DNA of 64,000 nucleotides from Piliocolobus tephrosceles. Taxonomy: Eukaryota > Chordata > Mammalia > Primates > Cercopithecidae. The notes below the pieces were generated by a model. It was not told the origin of the DNA and searched no databases. It saw only the letters and a list, made by a program, of their open reading frames with translations. Where the stretch lies: contig NC_045443.1 of NCBI RefSeq assembly GCF_002776525.5, positions 41,827,492-41,891,491 of the forward strand. Reading direction: 5' to 3'. Positions 33,824-46,618 of this stretch are shown piece by piece (positions within the stretch are counted from its first letter, which is position 1; each line of letters begins with the position of its first letter). The position numbers and the translations under genes were made by a program.

Positions 33824-35636
33824 CCACAAATGTATGATTTTATAAACCCAAAGGTCATAAGTCTGACACCAGACTTACCAAGCTAAAATCAAATAATTGA
33901 CATGACTAAACTTCACTCTGAAGACTCTAGGGAAGAATCTATTTCCATACCTTTTTTTAACTTCCATAGGGTGTCTGCATTCCTTGGCTCATTGCCCCCT
34001 CCTTCAATCTTCAATCTAGCAACAGCAGGCTAAGTCTTTCTCACACTACATTCTCTCTGGTTCTCTGACTACAGTTTAGAAAGGCCTCTGCTTTTAAGGA
34101 TTTATATTTTTAGATTAGGACCCCCTGGATAATCCAATATAGTCTCCCTATCTGAAGACCCTTTGCCTTAAGCACATGTTCAAGTCTCTTTGCTATGTAA
34201 AGTAACATATTCACATGTTCTAGGGATTAGGGTGTAGACATCTTTGGGACTCCAATCTCCTGGCTATCACAATGATTGAAAGAAAATATTTTAAAATTAT
34301 CTAATGGAGTTTAATATATATAGATTTAACACATGAGGCAAACACAATGTAAAGATATGGAAATAAAGGGACTGATATGATGGTAAGGTTTCCACATTCC
34401 AATTGAAGTAATAACATATGAACTCTAAGTAGATGATAAAAAGTGAAGTATGTATCTTATAATTCTCTACAGCACCAACCTAAAATGCTACAATTCAATA
34501 AAGGTATAGTTAAGAGATATAATAGGTAAAATGGAATTCTAAAGATTATTTAAATAACTTGAAAGAAAGTAGGAAAGAGTTTAGATAGGAACAGAAAATA
34601 GAAAGAACAAAGAGAAACAATAAAATGGTAGACCAAAATCCAAACAAGTCAATAATTGCCTTAAATGCAAGTGGTCTAATCATAACAATTAAAAGACTGA
34701 ACTCGTAAGAAGGAATTTGAAAAATATATTCCCACTATATGTTGTTAAAAAGAAATTTACTTCAAATATAATGAGGTAAGTTAAAAGTAAAGGATTAAAA
34801 ATATATAAAAATATATATACTACGTAAACATGAATCAAAAGAAAGTTGAATGTCATATGTGAATGTCAGAAAAAGCAACCTTTATTACAGAATAATAAAA
34901 TGGTTCACAATTAAGACATAACAATCCTAAGTATACATGCACCTAACAGCAAAGCATCAAAATGTATGAAACATTTACCTAGAGAAAGAGTAATAGGACT
35001 GAAAGAAGAAGTAGACAAATCCACAATTCTATTTGGAAAAGTCTACATTCCTCTTTTATAATCAATAAAATCTCTAGTCTTACATAGTTTCAACACTAAA
35101 TTTCACCACATTTAAAGGACAATTAATAGCAATTTTACACAAATATTCCAGAAAATAAAGAGGAAACACTTTCCAACTCTTCTTATGACATTAGCCAAAA
35201 CCACACAAAGACAGTTACAAAACAGAAAATAAAACTAGAACATAGACACTAAATTTACCTTTTGAACATACAAAATCCTAAACAAAATATTATTAAGTTA
35301 TATCTGGCAATATATAGAAAGGATAATAAACTACAACAAGGTGGGGTTGATTCCAGAAATGCAAGGTTGATTAAATATTTTAAAATCAATCAAGATAATT
35401 CAGCACATTTACAGTCTAAAGAAGGAAAAACATGTGATTATATCAACTGATGTCAAAAAATGATTTGACAAAATTCAACACCTAGTCACATTAAAATAAA
35501 TAATTCACTGCAAAGTAAAATAAAAGGGAACTTCTTCAATCTAACAAAGAGCATTTAAAATATACATCTAATGAGGCAACACTGTATTGGAGATTATATT
35601 CAATCTATCCAATGAGGTAATAAAAAGAAATAAAAT

Positions 35637-35942
35637 GGCTGGGTGTGGCGGCTCACACCTGTAATCCCAGCACTTTGGGAGGCTGAAGTGGGTGAATCTC
35701 CTGAGGTCAGGAGTTTGAGACCAGTCTGGCCAACATGGTGAAACTCCCTTTCTACCAAAAGTACAAAAATTTGCTGGGCATGGTGGTGAGCACCTGTAGT
35801 TCCAGCTACTTGGAAGGTTGAGGCAGGAGAATTGCTTAAACCCAAGAGACAGAGGTTGCAATAAGCCAAGATCATGCCACTGCACTCTAGCCTGGGAGAT
35901 AAAGCAAGATTCTGTCTCAGAAAAAAATTAAAAATTAAACAG
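35637..35942 (+). mobile_element. AluS-type SINE
   Basis: Duplication 'aaaaagaaataaaa' at 35622-35635 and 35943-35956. Nested in L1M. Confidence 0.92.
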
Positions 35943-36393
35943 AAAAAGAAATAAAAGTTATTCACGCTGAGAAGGAAGAAATAAGTGTTTTCCCTAAAAG
36001 ATATGGTCATCTACCTTTAGAAAATCCCAAAGCATCTGTGAGAAAGCTACTACAACTAGTAAGTGGGTTGGCAAGGTTGCAGAATACAATGTCAATATAC
36101 AGAAATCAATTCTATTTGTATATCCTAGCAAGGAATAATTAAAAATACAGTTTTTAAAAAATATGATTTATAACAGCATTAAAAAACACAAAATACTTAT
36201 GGAGAGAAATAAAATATAGATAAGATTTTACACAAAAAACTATAGAGCTTTGCTGAGTGAAATTAAAAAATATCTAAAAGGATAAAAAGATCTACCATGC
36301 TCACAGATACAAATATTTCACATTGTTAAGATATCAATTATTTTCATATTGATATAAAGATTCAAGAAAATCTCAATAAAAATGCCAGTAGGT

Positions 36394-36712
36394 GGCTGGG
36401 TGCAGTGGCTCATGCCTGTAATCCCAGCACTTTGGGAGGCCGAGACAGGTGGATCACGAGGTCAGGAGATCGAGACCATCCTGGCTAACATCCTGGCTAA
36501 CACGGTGAAACCCCATCTCTACTAAAAATACAAAAAATTAGCCGAGCGTGGTGGTGGGCGCCTGTAGTCCCAGCTACTCGGGAGGCTGAGGCAGGAGAAT
36601 GGCATGAACCCAGGAGGCGGAGCTTGCAGTGAGCAGAGATGGCACCACTGCACTCCAGTCTGGGTGACAGAGTGAGACTCTGTCTCAAAATAAATAAACA
36701 AATAAAAAATAA
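36394..36712 (+). mobile_element. Alu with 12-bp internal tandem duplication
   Basis: 'atcctggctaac' appears twice in a row at about 36478-36501. Otherwise a full-length Y/S-like copy nested in L1M. Confidence 0.9.
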
Positions 36713-37049
36713 ATTACAGTAGGCTATTTTGTAGCAATTAATAAGCTGATTTTTAAATTTATATGGAAAAATCAAAGAAAACACAAAAGCCAAAAATTTT
36801 TTTGAAAAAGAGCAAAATCAGAGGATTCACAGTATGTGACTTCAATACTACACTATAAAGCTACAGGAATCAAGACAGTATAGTTTTAGCATAAGGCTAG
36901 GCATAGAAATTAATGGAATAAAGTAAAGAGCATAGGAATAGACATATATATGATGCTTAATTGATTTTTTACAAAGATATCAAGATTTTTCAATGGATAA
37001 AAGGTAATCTTTTGAACAATGATGCCTGAACAATGGAACATCCATATAG

Positions 37050-37183
37050 GAAGGAAAGAAGGAAGGGAAGGGAAGGGAAGGGAAGGGGAGGGGAGGGGAG
37101 GGGAGGGGAGGCGAGGGGAGGCGAGGGGAGGGGAAGGGAGGAGGGGGGGGAGGGGAAGGGTAGAAGGAAGGAAGGAAGAAGGA
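37050..37183. repeat. (GGAA)/(GGGGA)n purine tract
   Basis: Over 130 bp of almost pure purine on the plus strand with ggaa, ggggag and ggcgag units. The open frames on both strands here are low-complexity artefacts. Confidence 0.95.
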
Positions 37184-37331
37184 ATTAAAGAAGAAAGGGA
37201 GAGAATCCTCATCTTGTCTTGCATCATATACAATAATTAACCTAAAGTGGATTATAAGTTTACATGTAAAAGCTAAAACTATAAAACTTTTAGAATAAAA
37301 GATTTGTGACTTGGGTTAGGCAAAGATTTCT

Positions 37332-37639
37332 TTCTTTCTTTTTTTTTTTTTTTTTGAGACGGAGTCTCGCTCTGTCGCCCAGGCTGGAGTGCAGTGGCCG
37401 GATCTCAGCTCACTGCAAGCTCCGCCTCCCGGGTTCACGCCATTCTCCTGCCTCAGCCTCTTGAGTAGCTGGGACTACAGGCGCCCGCCACCTCGCCCGG
37501 CTAGTTTTTTGTATTTTTTTTAGTAGAGACGGGGTTTCACCGTGTTAGCCAGTATGGTCTGGATCTCCTGACCTCATGATCCGCCCGTCTCAGCCTCCCA
37601 AAGTGCTGGGATTACAGGCTTGAGCCACCGCGCCCGGCC
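37332..37639 (-). mobile_element. AluY (Old World monkey type)
   Basis: Antisense, with 'agtggccggatctcagctc' and 'ggcttgagccaccgcgcccgg'. 13-bp duplication 'ggcaaagatttct' at 37319-37331 and 37640-37652. Confidence 0.95.
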
Positions 37640-37875
37640 GGCAAAGATTTCTTAAGTAGGACACAAAATGCACATATATTAAAAGAAAAAATTGAGAAAT
37701 TATACTTCATCAAAATCAAAAACTTCTAGCTTTTTGAAAGATACCATCAAGAAAATGAAAAGTCAAGCTATAAAATAGGAGAAAATATTAAAGGACTTGT
37801 ATTCAGATTATATAAATAACTCTTAGAACTCAGTAGGACCAAAAAATTCAATTAGAAAATAGGCAAAATATTTAT

Positions 37876-39962
37876 TTTTTGTACTTTTTGTGTTAATGCA
37901 TAATAGATGTACAAGTTTTGAAGTACATGAGATAATTTAATACACTCATAGAATTTGTAAAGATCAAATAAGTGTATTGGGATATCCATCATCTTAAATA
38001 TTTGCATTTTCTTTATGTTAGAACCATCCAAATTATTCTCTTCTAGCTATTTTGAAATGTGCAATAGATTATTGTAAACTACAGTCACCCTACTGATCTA
38101 TGTTAACACTAAGTCTTATTTCTTGTGTCCAATCATATATTTGTACCATTAATCAACTTCTCTTCATCCTCCCCTTCCTGCTAAACTTCCCACCCTCTGA
38201 TAAGAACCAATATAATCTCTGTCTTTATGAGATCCATTTTTTTTTTGGCTCCCATATATGAGTGACAACATGCGATATTCCATCTTTTTATGCTTGGCTG
38301 ATTCTACTTCACATAATTACCTCCTATTTACTGAATATTATTACATACCTACATATACTACCTTTTCTTTATCCATTCATCCAGTGATAGAGACTTAGTT
38401 CGATTGGTAGTTTGGCTACTACTCTGAATAGTGCTGAATGAGCATGGGAGTGTATATGCCTTTTTGATGTATTGATTTCCTTTCTCTTGGATAAATAAGC
38501 AGTAGTGGAACTGCTGTATCATATGGCAGTTCTTTTTTAGTTTTTGTTTGTTTTCTTGCTTGTTTGTTTTAGCAATGAGGTTTCACTATATTCCCCAAGC
38601 TGATCTCGAACTCCTGGGCTTAAGCGAACTTCCTGCCTTGGCCTCCCAAAGTGCTAGGATTACCACATCTGGCCCTTATTTTTGGTTTTTTGAGAAACCT
38701 CCATACTTTTCTCGAAAGTGGCTGTAGTAATTTACGTTTCCACCAAGAGTATACAAGGGTTCCCCTTTCTCCACATCCTCACCAGCATCCATTATTGCCT
38801 GTCTTTTTTATAAAAGCCATTTTAACTGGGGGAAGATACCAATCTCATTAGAATTTTGCATTTATCTGGTGATTAGTGATGTTGAGCATTTTTTTTCATA
38901 TACCTATTGGTCATTTGTGTGTCTTCTTTTGAGAAATGTCTGTTCAGACTTTTGCCCATTTTTTAATCAAATTATTTGGGTTTTGGGGGGATTATTGTGT
39001 GTGTGTTGTTGGGGGATTATTGTTGTTTTTGTTGTTGTTTTCCTATTGAGTTGTTTGAGCCCCTTATATTCTGGTTATTAATCCCTTGTCAGATGGGTAC
39101 TTTGTAAATATTTTCTCCCATTTTGTGGGTTCTTTCATTTTGTTGATTGTTTCCTTTGCTGTGCAGAAGATTTTTAGCTTGATGCAATCCCATTTGTCTA
39201 ATTTTGCTTTGGTTGCCTGTGCTTTTGAGGTCTTACACAAAAACTCCTCGCCGTCGAGACCAATATCCTGGAGCATTGGCCTAATGTTTTCTTCTGGTAG
39301 TTTCATGGTTTTCAGTCTTAGAGTTAAGCCTTTAATCCATTTTGATATGATTTGATTTTTGTATATGGTAAGAGATAGCAGTCTAGTTTCATTCTTCTGC
39401 ATATAGTTACCCAGTTTTCCCAGAACCACTCATTGAAGATTGTCTTTTCCCTATTGTATGTTCTTGGCACCTTTGTTGAAGATGAATTGGCTCAAAATGT
39501 GTGAATCTATATCTGGGTACTCTACTTTGTTCCATTGGTCTATGTATCTGTTTCGATGCCAGTATCATGCTGATTTGGTTACTACAGCTTTGTAGCAAAT
39601 TTTAAAGTCAGGTATTGTGATACCTTTGGTTTTGTTCTTTTGGCCAAGGATTACTTTAGCTATTTGAGGTCTTTCGTGGTTCTAAATAAATTTTAGGATT
39701 TTATTTCTAATTTTGTGACAAATGAACAGGTTTTTTTTTTGTTTTGTTTTCTTTGGTTTTTTTTGGAAGCTAAACTACTTGACAAACCTTTACCTGGACT
39801 AAGAAAAAAAAAGAGAAGGCCCAAATAAATAAAATCAGAAATGAAAAGAGAGACATAACAAATTAGACAACAGAAATGCAAAGAATGATTAGAGACTATC
39901 ACGAAAAACTGTACATCAACAAACTGGAAAACCTAAAAATAAAGAAAAAATATTAAAATTAA
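37876..39962 (-). mobile_element. L1 (PB/MA-age) with inverted 5' segment
   Basis: 37876-39710 is the reverse complement of an L1 3'UTR and the distal half of ORF2, 3' end at left (for example 'tgctgtgcagaagatttttagcttgatg'). At about 39770-39962 the orientation flips: 'gaaatgcaaagaatgattagagactatcacg' and 'caacaaactggaaaacct' are plus-strand text from an upstream part of ORF2. This is the layout expected from twin-priming, with loss of the stretch between. The exact junction near 39711-39770 is blurred by T- and G-rich sequence. Confidence 0.7.
38560..38673 (-). mobile_element. Free-left-monomer-type Alu (FLAM/FRAM)
   Basis: A single Alu monomer, antisense ('caatgaggtttcactatattcc' to 'accacatctggccc'), inserted in the minus-strand L1 within 'tttttagttttt'. 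Confidence 0.75.
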
Positions 39963-41744
39963 GAAGCAATATATCAAACTGGGAATGATTAAGTATGATA
40001 TAAAAAGGAATAGTAAGCAGGATAAAATAATTTTATAGCAAAAGTGCCTTTCCATACAAATCATATTCTTATTCACAATAGGAAGTATAAGAGATGCCCT
40101 ATTTGGAACATGGGAGGGGATTAGGTTTTAGTCAACTTTCTTCGTATTCACCAAAGAATGTTGTGTGAATGTGGAATCATTGATAAAACTGTGCTAAAAT
40201 AAATAAATAAGTAAAATAAGAGAAGTGTTGTTTCAAACACAGTTCTAAAAGCAACATAGCAAAAAGAAATGAGCTTGGAACTTAGGAGCTCTGGGGTCGA
40301 GTCTCTGTCCCTGCTTTCTTAAGCTAGACACAAATTCCCTGCACCTGTTATCAGAGTTGCATAATAACTAATGCTATCTATCCAAGGACTGCTGGGGGTC
40401 AAGTCTACATTGCCATGCTGTATGACATGAATGCTAGTTATTTCTGTTGCTGTGACCTTAAACTATGACACATCAGGACTGGCCTATTTTTATCACTCCC
40501 TCTTTGTGAGGCCATTATCAAAATGCAAAATAATGGTAATTTAAATCAGTCCATATGAATAGGCAAGGAAAAGAGAACTGGAAATGTAAATAAAGTTTAT
40601 CAAACAGCACTGTAAGAGAACCAAAAATGTGAATAAGCTTTACCAAATAGCACTATTGACCTTTACTGGTTAGAAATATACATATATATAGCATTCCGGG
40701 CACAGGACTGACTTGTTGGTTTATCATATGCATTAATCTCCAAGCGCCATGAGTCATCAGTTCAAAAGCTTATCCCACCATGCAACCCTTATTTTTAACT
40801 GCCAATAGACAAGCAGAGTGAGCATTGGCTGCTTTTTCAATACACTACGGTACTGAACGCTCATCTGAATAGAATGAAGCATCCACATGGACCCAGCTGG
40901 TAAGCTGGCTTCTGGCCCTGCTTAAGGTTTTCTATTAAAGGCTAGGGCTTTGCCTATCATTAAGGGACAAGTGACCGTTACGTGAAAGGCTAAATACCAG
41001 AATATTCTTAGTGATATCCAGAAATCAGCTTTACTTATATCAGATTTTTTTCTCTTCATCCTGTAAACTTAAATCCAGAAACAATAAATTTAGAAGTCAT
41101 TAAAAATTCCATTTTCAAAGGGAGATTTTTATTTCATTCTGCCTCTGCTACCATCAAAACTAATTCTCTTTTTCTAAGGCTATACGTAGTCCACACCTTA
41201 AAGAAAATTTATTAAGTTCAGTCCTCAGGATGCAATAATTCAAAATCCTTCCTGACTCATCACATAATTATTGTTAGTGCTCAGCTACTGCCATTAGAAT
41301 CTTCTTTTTGATGAACATGTAGTTGCTAGATAGAAAGCTTAGGCCAGGTTTCCCAAATGCATGTCTTGAGAACAGGGATAAGTTTATGTTAGTATCTAAA
41401 AAGGCTGGCAGGGATCCAGATTCAGCATTAGTTTAGCCAAAGTGTCTGTTCACATGTATCATTCAGTCCTCTGACAGGAATGAACGCCCCTAGAGTTCTG
41501 TCACTCTGCCAGAGCCTCCCTCTATCTCCAGCTTTACAGTCTTGGCCAAAGGCTGGAGCTGAGAATGCAAACATAAAGAAAGAGCTGCTGAGTGAGCAGG
41601 TAAATAAATGTGGGAGTGGCACAGGTGCTGTTCAGGTCATCCTCATCCTTTCCCTATACAGGCTTAGTATTAGTATTCACAGCGCTAAGTACAGGACTTG
41701 CCGGGAAGACTGGCCATCATTTAGGATCATATAATAGAAAAGCA
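39963..41744. other. Intergenic sequence, nothing recognised
   Basis: Mostly single-copy by eye. A few 60-85-codon frames (41428-41813) lie on both strands without signatures. Confidence 0.4.
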
Positions 41745-41850
41745 TGTAAAATTCTCATTTTGCAAACCACGACACAGACAAGTCAAGTAATTTGTTCAAA
41801 ATCATGCAACTAATTAATTTCAGAGTAGCTCTTAAGCTTTGTTTTCCAGC
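41745..41850 (+). mobile_element. MIR core fragment (tentative)
   Basis: 'attctcattttgcaaaccacgacacagacaagtcaagtaatttgttcaaaatcatgcaact' resembles the MIR core. Confidence 0.5.
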
Positions 41851-42075
41851 TTTATTCATTTATTTAAGAGGTGTTTGTGGAGGTGACTCCAGAGTTGATT
41901 CTCTAAACCCCTTCTCTATAGCTGTCTCCTTTAAAAGTTGTTAGAAAACTTAATCTAGTGAATTCCAGGCTTAGTCAATTGCTTCTATGTTTTTTTCAGG
42001 TCACCTCCAGTTTAAAATCAGTTCAAAATTTTCTCCCTCCATATCATTGCCCCCAAGGGTTCTTACATTTATTTT

Positions 42076-42147
42076 TCTTTATTTTCTTTCTTTTCCTTCC
42101 TTCCTCCCTTCCTTCCTTCCTTCTTTCCTTCCTTCCTTTCTCTCTCT

Positions 42148-42215
<68 letters not shown>

Positions 42216-42228
42216 TNNNNNNNNNNTT

Positions 42229-42272
<44 letters not shown>

Positions 42273-42279
42273 TTCTTCT
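42076..42279. repeat. (TTCC)n/(TTTC)n microsatellite containing an assembly gap
   Basis: A CT-only tract of about 200 bp. Ten N bases at 42217-42226 mark an unresolved length. Open frames rich in Phe/Leu/Ser (or Lys/Glu on the other strand) across it are artefacts. Confidence 0.97.
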
Positions 42280-42565
42280 TTCTTTCAGATAGAGTCTCAC
42301 TCTGTCACCCAGGCGGGAGTGCAATGGTGCCATCTTGGCTCACTGCAATCTCCACCTCCCAGATTCAAGCAATTCTCCCACCTCAGCCACCTGAGTAGCT
42401 GGGATTACAGGCATCTGCCATCGTGCCAGACTAATTTTTGCATTTCTGTAGAGATGGGGTTTCATCATGTTAGCAAGGCTGGTCTTGAACTTCTGACCTC
42501 AGTTTATCCACCCGCCTCGGCATCCCCAAGTACTAGGACAACAGGCGTAAGCCACCGCACCCAGC
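42280..42565 (-). mobile_element. AluS-type SINE
   Basis: Antisense Alu whose poly-T end has grown into the preceding TTTC array. Confidence 0.9.
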
Positions 42566-43214
42566 AGGGTTCATACATTTCATTATGACAGTAGTGGAAA
42601 AGGCACTTTCTCTGTTGCCACCCCTCCGGGTTAAGATATGCTTCTGGTGTCCAAATTACCCCCTACTATTTGGTCATCTGCCCCCTTCTGAAGCATCCCT
42701 CACTCAGAGGACACCATACTTGTTCTCCATGCCCTGCCATTATGGCTACAGCTTTTTGAGTTTACTAGGCCTGCCAGCTATCCAAATAATTTCAAATAGA
42801 CTGGCACCCAGAAGAGAGGTCTGGATTATCCCAGAGATGATAACTAAGGCCATGGGAGCAGATCCTGCTAAAACTCTCCACACCACAATCCCTAGGAGAT
42901 TCATATGCAATATGCACCTTCTAATAACGTTCTTGTAGTTCTCCTGCAGGATGTCTCCATAAAGGGTCCTCTGCTCTCAGCTGAGACACTACCACTGCTG
43001 GAGCTCAGGCCCAATGGGGCCATGTCCCTTAAAAGTTAAGATCTTTCATGTTATTGTTGTTGTTGTATTATTGCATTTTTGTTCATTCTTAATTTTTAAA
43101 GTGGTTAGATGTTATTCTCTTTAAATTTTTTCTCTTTATTTCTAACACTGATTTTTTTTTCCTCTTGTGGGTCATAATTCTGTATAGAAAAGGCATTTTT
43201 CTACCTTTCCCCCA
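42566..43214. other. Intergenic sequence, nothing recognised
   Basis: A 117-codon frame at 42585-42938 has no domain signature; its length is modest for GC-moderate DNA and no exon structure supports it. Confidence 0.4.
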
Positions 43215-43335
43215 GACTGAAAGCTCCACTGTAAGAACAGAGCTTATGCCTACCTTAGTCATATGATTAAGAGCCAAGTACAACACCAGGCAGAAAATTG
43301 GAGCTCAATGCATGCATATTTGTTTAATCAAGTTG
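43215..43335 (+). mobile_element. L2/MIR-type 3' end fragment
   Basis: 'actgaaagctccactgtaagaacagagcttatgcctac...gccaagtacaacaccaggcag...gctcaatgcatgcatatttg' follows the typical L2 3' terminal text. Confidence 0.55.
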
Positions 43336-43889
43336 AAACGGAATCTCATCTCTCTCTCCTCTTATTTAATTGTGTAGAATATGGTTCCATCCCCTGCCTT
43401 GAGAAGATCTCAGAACAATATGTTTTGCTAATTATGCAAATATATTTATCAAATATATGGGTAAAGTAGCCTATAATTTAAAGACTGAGGACTTGTTTTC
43501 AAACACATCACAGTAATGAAATGAGCCTATTCCAACAGTATATTAATGGTGCTATGGTTTCCTTTCTAAGCCTGGTGATTGTTTCACACCAGGCAAGACA
43601 TCTGGTGAAGTTGAGAGGCTGTCACCCAGCTGAGAGAATATGTGTATGGTTGGAAGTAGAATTTCCTTACATCTTTTTAAAGATATCAGCATTTGAAAAT
43701 GAAATCATTATGTGAGGATCAATCTATGAAGGTGCATGAGTGAACAGTTTACTGGGATGACTTGAGTAGAGGTAGAAATGTCATCAGAATGACAGAGAGC
43801 ATCCCAGGCTTCTACTTCCAACTATGCCACTGTCCAGCTGAACAGGTCAAAGAATCTTCTCCATCAACACCGCCATGCTACTAACATCA
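43336..43889. other. Intergenic sequence, nothing recognised
   Basis: No gene or repeat family seen. Confidence 0.4.
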
Positions 43890-44090
43890 TGATTATCATA
43901 ATAACATCTAACCCATACAAAGTGCCTACCAGCTTTCAAGCCCTGTGCTTAAATGTTTTCATGGATCATTTCCTTTAAACAGTAATCAAAAATAGCCCTA
44001 TAAGGTAAATCTTCTTTTTCTTATCAAACTATTACCGATGAAGAAACCAAATTCAACATTAGTAAGGAGCACAGTTGAGCTTTGCATTTA
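43890..44090 (+). mobile_element. MIR SINE fossil
   Basis: 'aataacatctaacccatacaaagtgcctaccagctttcaagccctgtgct' and 'tattaccgatgaagaaacc' match the MIR head and core. Confidence 0.6.
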
Positions 44091-44215
44091 TTTTAACAAT
44101 CTGATTCCAAGACCCAAACTATTAAAAAAATCATAATCCTACGGAGGATATTATTTAAACTCATTTAGAAATTCACATACCAAAGAAACTGTGATTCATA
44201 ATACTCTATCAGTCC

Positions 44216-44455
44216 ACATAGTCATTTCCTAAGGCTGCCATAACAAATTTCCACAAACTAGGTGACTTAACACAATAGAAATGTATTCTCTTACAATTCT
44301 GGAGGTTAGAAGCCTGAAATCAGGTAATGGTAGAGTCATGCTCCCTGTGAAGCCCCTAGAGAAGGATCCTTACTTGCCTCTTCCTGCCTCTGGCAGACTC
44401 AGGAATTTCCTGGTTTATGGCAGCAGAATTCCAATCTCTGACTCCATGACCCAAA
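44216..44455 (-). mobile_element. MaLR (MLT1-type) LTR fragment
   Basis: 'catttcctaaggctgccataacaaatttccacaaactaggtgactta' and 'acaattctggaggttagaagcctgaaatcagg' give one half of an inverted MLT1-like LTR. Confidence 0.7.
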
Positions 44456-46608
44456 TTCTTAATCAATTCTTTCTATAGAATACTTTGAGCCTCAATTTTC
44501 TCTCCAATTTTCTCTATCAGATATTAAGTTAAATATATCAAGTCCTTTTCAATTCTGAAATGTCATTATTCTAAATAAAACATAGCCAAATTAACCCTTA
44601 ACATATTTAGAAATATATGTAATCACATAATCATGATTTTGCCAATAATAATTTCACATATAGGATCAGCCCTCACTTAACTAACAAGTGTTAACATTAT
44701 TTTAAACACAGCTAAATTAAGTATTGCTGGGATCTGCTTGGTATCTCTCTACCACTCAGAGAGGGTAGAGGGAGAGTTTGTGGCTTCCTCATTGCATATC
44801 AGGAGTAACTGCAGAACAGGCACCTGTTCTGTCTTAAACCAGACTGACTACAGGATTTGATGTTAGCTGTGTTCCTGTGCCCAGTACCTAAGAAAGCATG
44901 ACAGATGGGGTGCCCCAAGCCTTCTAATTTTGAATGTCCATGTAGCATCCTAAATAATGAGAATAAGAGCTATCACTGAAGAGTTTTCTTCCTGTCCCTA
45001 GGACAGTATCTAAAACCCTAAACTTGGCCTACAGAAGTGCTTTCCCAAACCATCTGTGGCAACAGACTAATTCTTTTAAAATCCCTAATCCATTGTGAAT
45101 CAACAGATTAAGGATTTTTAAATTTATGTTCATAAAGTATAATAAAATTACATTCTAGAAAAATACATGAAAAAGACATACAAACTCAACAGACCTAAAA
45201 TTGCATTTCAATACATCTACTTAGAACAAATATAACAGGAAAAAAATAGAGAAATTCTACACATTGTTCAATGAAAGTTTGTATATAGGAGATTAAAGTG
45301 GAGAATTGCTAATTATGCTCATAAGTTTTGTCATCCATAATCATAAAAAAGAAAAAGTTATAAAGCAAGTCCCTGTATTAAATTACTTTACACACTTTGA
45401 ATGAACATCATGTATATCAATAGTTGAGCTTGTTTTTCTGCTTGTTAACTTACCTAGGTTGGCCTGATGGCAGTGTTACTCTCAGGGGATAACATACATC
45501 TAATGTTTTCTTCTATTAATAATAACAATAGAGAAACCTGTCTCACATAGCAAATTGACAGAAATGGAAGAAAAGAAATGACAGCAAGCTCGGGATATTT
45601 GTTTGAAATTTTTATCTGAAGTGAGGTAAGTGATGCTGTATTTTCAAACTCCATCTTTAATCTTGCATCATTAACCAGTTACAACAATTTATTCTGTAAA
45701 GCTATGATTACATGTATATTATCTTTCAAAAATTGAGAAGGATGCTGAATCCACTATTTTCTCATGCATGCATCTTCTTTTGATAAAAAGTAAAATTCTA
45801 AACATTCTATCAGATCTATAAGGAACTCAATGATATGTCTCACAGATGTGCAATGCCAAGATCATAAATTATCTCATCAATAAATTTTGTCAAATTATGC
45901 AACATGTCATAACAATTTATAAAGGTATTCTTCCCTGCTTCTAACTCTCAATTTTACCCTTCAGTTTTACCTATTATTGAAAAATATTTTGCATTCCTTC
46001 TTTGCATCCATATATTTAGATGATAGAAAACATCAAAGATATAAGATATATACATGCTGCCCAATTCACAACTTGAGAATGTTGGGATAAAGCTGATTTC
46101 TTATCTTGTAGAAAGACCAAGAGTTTCTTCGGTGATTCAAACATTCTCAATAGAATGTTCTCCCTTTATATGCATCATAACTTAGTATGCGACAAGTCAC
46201 TTGTGATTAGCTTTTGTAACATTCATATTATGACATAAAAAAGAGAAGTGTGTAGGATTTAACACATTTGATTAGCTGGAGTTGGCCAGGACAAAAAGAC
46301 AGGAAGTAGAGATTCTAGAGAGAAGCCTGATGGAGAAAGGAAATCTTCTCCTTCAGCCTTTCCCTTCCACACTTAGAGAACTCTGCAGGATGGATTTCTG
46401 CTGTGGTGCCAGAAGAACATCTATTTCCCAGGGTGAGTGAGTGTCAGCTCTAATCAAATGATTATATAATGAGATAACAACAATTTAGTAAGGAGCCATT
46501 AGTTTAATTAAAAGGAACAAAACGCAAGAGTTGAAATGCAAAGAGAAAATCTCAATTTGGATCTAAGATTTATATTTATCTTAGCTTTATTTAAATTCAT
46601 TTTTCATT
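44456..46608. other. Intergenic sequence, nothing recognised
   Basis: AT-rich. 46230-46440 is locally less AT-rich and ends in a good donor-like 'ccagggtgagtgag', but there is no supporting reading frame or acceptor evidence. Confidence 0.4.
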
Positions 46609-46618
46609 TTCTGCTTCT

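Larger units (their letters stand above)
33112..34271 (-). mobile_element. MaLR (MLT1-type) LTR split by two Alus
   Basis: Left piece 33112-33185 ('ccattgctgctataacaaattaccac') and right piece about 33826-34271 ('tctgcattccttggctcattg', 'ggataatccaatatagtctccc', 'ttctagggattagggtgtagacatctttggg') are the two ends of one inverted LTR. A CA/TA microsatellite and two Alus lie between. It sits inside L1M. Confidence 0.7.
30851..37875 (+). mobile_element. Second L1M element, degenerate and interrupted
   Basis: 5'UTR-like text from about 31560 ('ccaactctggataaaatgga', 'cagatactaatgccaagatg'), ORF1 region ('aaaggaaagaattagtgagcttgaagac', 32340-33060), ORF2 start near 34640 ('caagtcaataattgccttaaatgcaagtgg'), and reverse-transcriptase and later ORF2 text up to about 37870. 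It is split by an LTR (33112-34271), four Alus and a purine microsatellite. All frames are dead. The part before 31560 is less certain and could be a separate L1M piece. Confidence 0.65.

Noticed and set aside
36910..37240. Pro/Ser/Leu-rich and Gly/Arg/Glu-rich frames over the purine tract
   Set aside because: Simple-repeat translation artefacts.
41958..42398. 146-codon Phe/Leu/Ser-rich hydrophobic frame that could look like a membrane protein
   Set aside because: Translation of a (TTTC)n microsatellite through an N gap and into an antisense Alu.
46230..46440. Exon-like stretch ending in a donor-like 'ccagggtgagtgag'
   Set aside because: No acceptor, frame or homology; one good donor match alone is common by chance.
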